64,000 nucleotides of DNA from the NCBI GenBank assembly GCA_900549545.1, contig URPA01000001.1, forward strand, positions 124,001-188,000. The letters run 5' to 3'. The notes beneath the pieces are model-generated. The model ran no database searches and had not been told where the DNA came from. It saw only the letters and a list, made by a program, of their open reading frames with translations. Shown one piece after another: positions 59,199 to 64,000 of this stretch. Origin of the DNA: an uncultured Eubacteriales bacterium (GTDB lineage: Bacteria > Bacillota > Clostridia > Oscillospirales > Oscillospiraceae). Position 1 is the first letter of the stretch, and every line of letters starts with the position of its first letter. The position numbers and the translations under genes are program-made.

Positions 59199-59872
59199 AT
59201 TTTGCTTCCTTTTAGTTCAGTGAGAACGTTTTTGATAATTTCAAGGCGCGCGCTGTTCGGCATACCGCCGGAGCGCTCCATACCACTCAGGATATTTTCA
59301 AGCCGCTTCATCTGATTCGCGCGAAATTCCTCAAACAAGGGTTCATCCTTTAAAAGATCATATTTGCCTGCAAAGAGCTCCCCGTCAGTGAGCTTTGTCT
59401 CTCCGCCGAAGCGCGCGGTTATTACAGGATATATAACACCGTTATCCCGCACAAGACCTTCGGATAAAATCTCAAAGCCGTTATAAATGAGCCAGTATCG
59501 CAGCACATGAGGCTTTGTCATGGGCTGATATATATGCAGGTATTTGCTGCTCCAGCTCCACTCAGCCCGGTCTAAAATGCCGCATATCGTGTCCCCGCCC
59601 ATGCCGGCGATGACAATAGTGTCCACCATATCAGGCGGGCAGAGCTCAAGCCCGTCACAAAGCAGGAAAGAAATTCTCTCGCTCTGATAAGCGGCTTCCG
59701 CGCTGCGGCGGGCGGCATCAAGCGGCTTCGGGCGGATGTCGGTTGCGATTATATTGCCGGTATAGCCGTTCTTGGCAAGGTGGACCGGCAGATAGCCATG
59801 ATCCGTCCCAACATCGACGACGCCAATACCGTCGCTGATATATCCATATATTTTTTCAAGTCGTTTATTCAT
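59195..59872 (-). CDS. trmK: tRNA (adenine(22)-N(1))-methyltransferase
   Basis: A 225-residue class I SAM methyltransferase. Motif I is VVDVGTDHGYLPVHL near residues 19-33, followed by IATDIRPKPLDAA and the family motif VIAGMGGDTI near residue 87. Length and the C-terminal helical region fit TrmK, which modifies A22 of tRNAs. Paired with the nif3-like gene. Confidence 0.93.
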   Translation of the reverse strand: MNKRLEKIYGYISDGIGVVDVGTDHGYLPVHLAKNGYTGNIIATDIRPKPLDAARRSAEAAYQSERISFLLCDGLELCPPDMVDTIVIAGMGGDTICGILDRAEWSWSSKYLHIYQPMTKPHVLRYWLIYNGFEILSEGLVRDNGVIYPVITARFGGETKLTDGELFAGKYDLLKDEPLFEEFRANQMKRLENILSGMERSGGMPNSARLEIIKNVLTELKGSKI

Positions 59873-59885
59873 AGGTATAAAAGCA

Positions 59886-59918
59886 CATGAAGCATTGAAA
59901 TTAATTCAATGCTTCATG
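59886..59918 (-). terminator. Terminator after the DUF1858 gene
   Basis: A 14-bp perfect hairpin (CATGAAGCATTGAA and its complement) with loop ATTAA; a short TTTTA tail follows on the minus strand. Confidence 0.75.
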
Positions 59919-59928
59919 TTATCGTACT

Positions 59929-60129
59929 TCAAACAGTCTCCAGAAAAGCCTTCAGGGCTATGAGAAATTCATCAGGGTCAACGCCGTGAACCGCGCAGGC
60001 CTGCTCAAGATTCTCACCGCTGGAGAGGGCACAGCCCATGCAGTGCATGCCTATCGCCTGAAAGGCGGGCATAGCCTCGGGGCAGTTGGCAACGATGTCA
60101 GAAATAAGAGTTTCTCTTGTGATTTCCAT
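59929..60129 (-). CDS. DUF1858 domain protein
   Basis: A 66-residue protein with the DUF1858 pattern: TRETLISDIVANCPEAMPAFQAIGMHCMGCALSSGENL, including the HCMGC motif that forms a redox-active disulfide in these small proteins, often linked with hybrid-cluster protein. The ATG at 60129 has GGAG 6 bases upstream; another at 60141 would add four residues. Single gene with its own terminator. Confidence 0.85.
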   Translation of the reverse strand: MEITRETLISDIVANCPEAMPAFQAIGMHCMGCALSSGENLEQACAVHGVDPDEFLIALKAFLETV

Positions 60130-60190
60130 TTTAATCTCCATTCCGCCGCATAACTGTCAGCACAAATTTTAATAGGAAAATAATGAAACA

Positions 60191-60218
60191 GTAAAGGGGC
60201 GCTCACGCGCCCCTTTAC
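60191..60218 (-). terminator. Terminator after the zinc-ribbon gene
   Basis: A 12-bp perfect hairpin (GTAAAGGGGCGC and its complement) with loop TCAC. Confidence 0.8.
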
Positions 60219-60232
60219 TGCAAACAAGCCAA

Positions 60233-60511
60233 TCAGGCCTGCTCTCTCATCTTAGCAAAGCACTCGCTGCAGTAAACAGGGCGATCGGACTTGGGCTCGA
60301 AGGGAACCTTTGCCTCGCCGCCGCAGGCTGCGCAGACAGCAGTGAAGAACTCACGGGGGCCACGGGCCGCGTTCTTGCGAGCATCGCGGCAGGCCTTGCA
60401 GCGCTGGGGCTCATTCTGGAAGCCGCGCTCAGCGTAGAACTCCTGCTCACCGGCGGTAAATACGAACTCCTTACCACACTCTTTGCAAACTAAAGTCTTG
60501 TCTTCGTACAT
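60233..60511 (-). CDS. Small zinc-ribbon protein
   Basis: A 92-residue protein with four CxxC pairs: CKEC near residue 10, CKAC near 38, CAAC near 58 and CSEC near 80. The first two belong to the probable zinc-ribbon (zf-trcl-like) domain with KEFVFTAGEQEFYAERGFQNEP; the last two form a second ribbon. Such proteins are common in Firmicutes and of unknown function; RNA or ribosome binding is suggested for the type but not shown here. Confidence 0.85.
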   Translation of the reverse strand: MYEDKTLVCKECGKEFVFTAGEQEFYAERGFQNEPQRCKACRDARKNAARGPREFFTAVCAACGGEAKVPFEPKSDRPVYCSECFAKMREQA

Positions 60512-60559
60512 TTTTGATCCTCTCTTTGATTATGTGCCGTTTATCGGCTGTATTTGCGT

Positions 60560-61177
60560 TCAGCTAAAGCTGATTTCGCCAAGATTAATGTCCCGCGCCA
60601 GTTTGCGCCTTATCCTCTGCACGGCATTGTCCACAGCTTTGGGCGTCTTCCCTAAGCGCGAGGCAATATCGCGATAGGAAAGGCCATCCAAATATAAAGC
60701 CAAAACCTTTATCTCAAGCTCAGACAACTGCGTGGAAAAGGCCGCATAAAGTTCTTCCTTGCTCTCTCTGGCCAGAACCAATTTCTCCGGGCTGAGCCGG
60801 AGCGCCTCTGGGATAGCCGATAATTGTGCGTTTGAATCTTCGGAGAGTTGCTCAAGCGACATGCCATCGTTAAGCGGGAAATGCTTTAATCGGGATGCGG
60901 ACTTAACAGCTGATAATAAACGCATGTGTATGCAGTGCTCTGCGTAAGTGCGGAAGGAAGCGCCAAGCTCGCTTTTATAATTGCGGATGGCGGAGAGAAG
61001 GCCAAACATACCCTCCTGAATCAGATCCTCGCTGTCCCCTCCTGCAAGGAAGAGCGGGCGGGCGCAACTGCGGACAAGATACATATATCTTGCGGCCAAG
61101 GTTTCCTCAGCCTCCCTGTCCCCCTGTGCGGAGAGACTTTGCAGTTGTTCATCGCTTAGACTTGAATAATCCAACAT
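60560..61177 (-). CDS. sigH: RNA polymerase sigma-H factor
   Basis: A 205-residue sigma-70 family factor. Region 2 includes DLIQEGMFGLLSAIRNYKSELGASFRTYAEHCI and KHFPLND, closely following the SigH pattern; region 4 is LSYRDIASRLGKTPKAVDNAVQRIRRKL. SigH controls entry into sporulation and stationary-phase genes. It is transcribed from its own promoter and lies between the zinc-ribbon gene and ruvB. A general ECF-type factor is less likely given the length and region 2 match. Confidence 0.9.
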   Translation of the reverse strand: MLDYSSLSDEQLQSLSAQGDREAEETLAARYMYLVRSCARPLFLAGGDSEDLIQEGMFGLLSAIRNYKSELGASFRTYAEHCIHMRLLSAVKSASRLKHFPLNDGMSLEQLSEDSNAQLSAIPEALRLSPEKLVLARESKEELYAAFSTQLSELEIKVLALYLDGLSYRDIASRLGKTPKAVDNAVQRIRRKLARDINLGEISFS

Positions 61178-61214
61178 ACTGTAACACTTATTCTCAGCTT
61201 AATATACAAATGAT

Positions 61215-61242
61215 ATTATACATCATTTTTGTACAAAGTCAA
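61215..61242 (-). promoter_or_regulatory. sigH promoter
   Basis: Minus-strand TTGACT (61237-61242), a 16-base spacer and TATAAT (61215-61220), about 40 bases upstream of the start codon. Confidence 0.65.
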
Positions 61243-61284
61243 TATAATATTCTTAAATCGGCTTAGATATTTTACGTTTTTTGC

Positions 61285-62325
61285 TCAAATCTCCAATTCC
61301 TGCTGCCCCATGTAGGCAATGTGCAGGTGCTCATAGGCCTTTTTTGTAACGCAGCGGCCGCGGGGAGTGCGTATCAAAAAGCCGTTTTGCAGAAGGTACG
61401 GCTCATAAACATCCTCAAGCGTTACAGCCTCTTCGTTTATTGTCGCGGCCAGGGTTTCAAGGCCGACAGGGCCGCCGCCGTAAAACTCAATGATGCTTCT
61501 GAGCATACGCCTATCCAGCGCGTCAAGCCCCTGCTTGTCCACCTCGAGGCTGACAAGCGCCTCGTCGGCGATCTTTTTTGTTATAACGCCGTTACCGCAG
61601 ACCTGGGCAAAATCGCGCACACGCCGCAGAAGGCGGTTTGCGATTCGCGGTGTGCCTCTTGAGCGGGAGGCGATCTCCATCGCGCCGCTGCGCTCTATCT
61701 CAACGGAGAGAATGGCGGCGGAGCGCTCAACGATCATAAGCAGCTCCTCCGGCGTGTAGAGCTCAAGCCTGAGCGAGACGCCGAATCTGTCCCGGAGCGG
61801 AGCGGTGAGCTGGCCTGAGCGGGTCGTCGCGCCGATAAGCGTAAAATGCGGCAGGTCAAGGTGGATGGAGTTTGCCGAGGGGCCCTTGCCTAGGATGATA
61901 TCAATGGCATAGTCCTCCATGGCGGGGTAAAGAATCTCCTCATATGCCCGGTTGAGACGGTGAATCTCGTCCACAAACAGGATATCACCTGGGTTGAGGT
62001 TTGTAAGCATGGCCACCAGATCGCCGGGCTTTTCGATTGCCGGGCCGGAGGTTATACGCATATTGACGCCCATCTCATGGGCAATGACCGCCGCGAGAGT
62101 GGTCTTTCCAAGGCCCGGGGGGCCGTGGAGCAGCACATGGTCAAGCGGCTCATTACGCATTTTGGCGGCGTTTATAAAAATCTCAAGATTGTCCTTGGCC
62201 TTTTTCTGGCCGATGTACTCCGCCATCGTCCTCGGACGCAGAGAGCCCTCTCCGCTGTCCTCCGGCAGGCTTGCGGCGGTGGTAACAATCTCGTTATTCG
62301 TATCGCTGGAAAAACTGATACTCAT
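61285..62325 (-). CDS. ruvB: Holliday junction branch migration ATPase RuvB
   Basis: A 346-residue AAA+ motor. The N-terminal [19 protein letters not shown], Walker [10 protein letters not shown] near residue 66, Walker [14 protein letters not shown], sensor [18 protein letters not shown], and a C-terminal winged-helix DNA-binding domain are all intact. Last gene of ruvC-ruvA-ruvB, 22 bases after ruvA. Confidence 0.98.
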   Translation of the reverse strand: MSISFSSDTNNEIVTTAASLPEDSGEGSLRPRTMAEYIGQKKAKDNLEIFINAAKMRNEPLDHVLLHGPPGLGKTTLAAVIAHEMGVNMRITSGPAIEKPGDLVAMLTNLNPGDILFVDEIHRLNRAYEEILYPAMEDYAIDIILGKGPSANSIHLDLPHFTLIGATTRSGQLTAPLRDRFGVSLRLELYTPEELLMIVERSAAILSVEIERSGAMEIASRSRGTPRIANRLLRRVRDFAQVCGNGVITKKIADEALVSLEVDKQGLDALDRRMLRSIIEFYGGGPVGLETLAATINEEAVTLEDVYEPYLLQNGFLIRTPRGRCVTKKAYEHLHIAYMGQQELEI

Positions 62326-62347
62326 CTCAAGCTCCCATAAATATACT

Positions 62348-62947
62348 TCAATTTACCATGTTCTTCAGCACGGCCTTGATAATATCCTCGGCCCTCATGC
62401 CGTCCACATTGAGCTTTCTCAGAACCGGTGCGACCTCAGCGCTGGAATAGCCCAGCATAGTAAGCGCGGCCATGGCATCACCCATGGCGGAATTATCGCT
62501 GGTCGGCGCGTTCATGCTGACGGTGGGTATATCAACAACGCCAAGCTCTTTGGAAATCTTGTCCTTGAGCTCAAGGATTATCCTCTGGGCAATCTTCTTC
62601 CCGATACCCGGGGCCGCTGTCAGCGCCTTTTCATCGCCGTTCATAACGGCCAGCGCAAGCCCCTCGGAAGTATTGCAGGAGAGAATTGACAGCGCCGCCT
62701 TCGGCCCCACGCCGGAGACAGAGATGAGCATTTCATAGCAGCGCTTCTCCCCTTTTGAGGCAAACCCGTATAAATCAAAGCTGCTCTCTGTGATAGCCTC
62801 GGCAATATAGAGCCTGCGCTTTTCACCCATTTTGAGCGCGCCCGCGGTAGTAGCGGTTATATTCACGGCAAAGCCCACACCGCCGCAGTCAAGCACGGCA
62901 AGATTAGGCTGTATCTCGGCAACAACGCCTTCTAAGTGGTAGAACAT
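62348..62947 (-). CDS. ruvA: Holliday junction DNA-binding protein RuvA
   Basis: A 199-residue tetrameric junction-binding protein. The N-terminal OB domain begins [20 protein letters not shown]; helix-hairpin-helix motifs lie around [13 protein letters not shown] and [12 protein letters not shown]; the C-terminal domain III binds RuvB. The start at 62947 is supported by AAGGAAG and the conserved N-terminus; the open frame extends 51 bases upstream inside ruvC. It overlaps ruvC by 16 bases. Confidence 0.96.
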   Translation of the reverse strand: MFYHLEGVVAEIQPNLAVLDCGGVGFAVNITATTAGALKMGEKRRLYIAEAITESSFDLYGFASKGEKRCYEMLISVSGVGPKAALSILSCNTSEGLALAVMNGDEKALTAAPGIGKKIAQRIILELKDKISKELGVVDIPTVSMNAPTSDNSAMGDAMAALTMLGYSSAEVAPVLRKLNVDGMRAEDIIKAVLKNMVN

Positions 62948-63444
62948 TCTTCCTTGTCCCCTCTGTATAATAGAGATGTTGAGCTTCGGGCATGGCACAG
63001 GGCGAGCGCCACCGCATCAGCCGCGTCGTCGGGCTTCGGAGGTGCGGACAGGCCGCACAAACGGCGTACCATGTCCATAACCTGGGCCTTTTCGGCCCGG
63101 CCATAGCCCACAACCGCTTGCTTTACCTGAAGCGGCGTATACTCATAAATACCGACCCCGGCTTTCCGGCAGGCCAGAAGGATAACTCCCCTGCCGTGAG
63201 CCACGGCGATGCCCGTTGTTATATTCGTATTGAAAAAAAGCTCTTCAATAGAGACTGCGTCCGGCTTAAACGCCTCAAGCAGACGCTGAAGATCGTCATA
63301 AATCTGCTCAAGCCTCGAAGAGAGTCTGGTGTGGGCCGGCGTGGTGATAACGCCGCAGGTCACAAGCCTGTGCCTGTTTTTATCCGAATCCACAATACCA
63401 AAACCTATGGTCGCGATCCCCGGGTCTATACCCAATATACGCAT
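62932..63444 (-). CDS. ruvC: Crossover junction endodeoxyribonuclease RuvC
   Basis: A 170-residue Holliday-junction resolvase of the RNase H fold. Catalytic acids are in ILGIDPGIATIGFG (Asp7), SIEELFF (Glu near 67), and KPDDAADAVALALCH (two Asp near 140). First gene of the ruvCAB operon. Confidence 0.97.
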   Translation of the reverse strand: MRILGIDPGIATIGFGIVDSDKNRHRLVTCGVITTPAHTRLSSRLEQIYDDLQRLLEAFKPDAVSIEELFFNTNITTGIAVAHGRGVILLACRKAGVGIYEYTPLQVKQAVVGYGRAEKAQVMDMVRRLCGLSAPPKPDDAADAVALALCHARSSTSLLYRGDKEECSTT

Positions 63445-63627
63445 TGTATCACATCCTAAGAGATTTTAGCATAAACCGCTTTAATTGGCAACTAAAAGAA
63501 ACTGCGGAGGTTTTTATTGGAGTTAAATTTGCTTAAACTTCAATAAAAAAATTTTTTTCGACAAAATTAGCTTTTTGTGCCTCTCGTGCGTCTAATATAC
63601 AGAACACTTTGGAAGGAAGACTTTATC

Positions 63628-64000
63628 ATGCATCGTAACAAGACCTGCGCAACGGGGCGCAGGAGAAACAAGAATGGGAGATTAAAGAAATTATTTTTGT
63701 CACTGCTGGCAGTGTTTGCGGTTATAGGATCAAGCTCTATTTGTGCAATTCAGGTCCCACCCGCTTCGGCAGAGGATGAGCCTATTCTCGAATCACCGCC
63801 GCAAACGCAGCCTGTTGAGTCTACGCCACCGCTTGAGACGGAACCGCCGCTTGATACCGCCCCTCCAACACCACCGGCGGATGAAGCAGAAATTATCGTA
63901 AATGATGAAGAAGCGCCGGAGCCTGAGGCAGGCTATGATTACTCAATGCCTGTGCCGGAATCCGAGATGGTGGATGACAGCTATTTTGACGATGCTGTTT
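63628..64000 (+). CDS. Secreted protein, N-terminal part (runs off the window)
   Basis: The frame starts with ATG at 63628 (GGAAGGA 10 bases upstream) and is open to the last base, giving 124 codons. A basic N-terminus, a hydrophobic core (LFLSLLAVFAVIGSSSIC) and an Ala-x-Ala end (PPASAE) form a signal peptide. A Pro/Glu/Thr-rich linker follows, and the visible part ends SEMVDDSYFDDAV. In Clostridia such an ending often precedes the IGDSR block of SGNH/GDSL-type esterases, so that domain may begin just outside; this is an inference. It is divergent from ruvC. Confidence 0.7.
   Translation, partial: MHRNKTCATGRRRNKNGRLKKLFLSLLAVFAVIGSSSICAIQVPPASAEDEPILESPPQTQPVESTPPLETEPPLDTAPPTPPADEAEIIVNDEEAPEPEAGYDYSMPVPESEMVDDSYFDDAV

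Noticed and set aside
1..64000. CRISPR arrays, tRNA or rRNA genes
   Set aside because: No regularly spaced repeats, no CCA-ended cloverleaf and no rRNA-like conserved blocks were seen in any gap between genes.

Overview
The window looks like the chromosome of an anaerobic, endospore-forming Firmicute, most likely from the Oscillospiraceae/Ruminococcaceae part of the Clostridia. The evidence is a set of sporulation genes (spoIVA, cwlD, sigH, a SpoIID-domain gene), T-box riboswitches, a type III glutamine synthetase, a phosphofructokinase with the pyrophosphate-type signature, 2-hydroxyacyl-CoA dehydratase-type subunits, AGGAGG-like ribosome sites and moderately GC-rich coding DNA. Almost everything is ordinary chromosome. 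I saw no prophage, CRISPR array, rRNA or tRNA.

Layout. 1-5.6 kb: the 3' part of ftsZ, a YihY membrane protein, a copper-type CsoR repressor with its probable operator, a three-gene operon (permease, hydrolase, NTPase), a 282-bp MITE-like element with long terminal inverted repeats, and secG. 5.7-9.9 kb: pyridoxamine kinase, an OTCase-like carbamoyltransferase, a DUF1810 protein and adenine deaminase. 9.9-22 kb: a divergently regulated catabolic cluster with an RpiR regulator facing FAD oxidase, Fe-S protein, FGGY kinase, EtfB, EtfA, TRAP transporter (P, Q, M) and glycerol dehydrogenase, followed by an unknown zinc-ribbon membrane protein. 22-26.9 kb: APH-like kinase, RlmD-type methyltransferase, small lipoprotein, HD protein, Sfp-type transferase and dapA. 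27-31.4 kb: a SpoIID-domain gene, queA, a broken RelE toxin with an intact antitoxin, tgt and yajC. 31.5-36.5 kb: thioredoxin, small alarmone synthetase, a ThyA-like enzyme and a TrpXYZ-type ABC transporter behind a T-box with a Trp (UGG) specifier. 36.6-41.4 kb: asnB behind a T-box with an Asn (AAC) specifier, an ANTAR regulator, and glnN with an attenuator leader. 41.4-45.2 kb: two 2-hydroxyacyl-CoA dehydratase-family subunits plus a 52-residue membrane protein, controlled by a TetR regulator whose probable operator occurs twice. 45.2-48.6 kb: a cysteine-peptidase-like protein and a MoxR/VWA pair. 48.6-52.7 kb: PPi-type phosphofructokinase, class II aldolase and a degenerate P-type ATPase. 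52.8-53.9 kb: a Xer-like recombinase with a dif-like site in its leader. 53.9-63.4 kb: an unbroken minus-strand run with radA, cwlD, spoIVA, trmK, sigH and ruvCAB. The window ends inside a secreted protein gene.

The points most worth following are: (i) the FAD/Fe-S/ETF/kinase/TRAP/GldA cluster, an apparently uncharacterised polyol or hydroxyacid pathway with flavin-linked electron transfer; (ii) the dif-like site beside the xer gene, at the point where gene orientation switches; (iii) the TetR operator pair around the dehydratase-like operon; (iv) the P-type ATPase that has lost its signature motifs; (v) the asnB T-box, whose terminator is built from the ribosome binding site; (vi) the ANTAR-glnN pair; and (vii) the broken toxin inside the queuosine operon. 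Several starts were moved from the longest possible frame to the one supported by a ribosome binding site and family N-terminus; each case says so. All functions are inferred from motifs and context read by eye.
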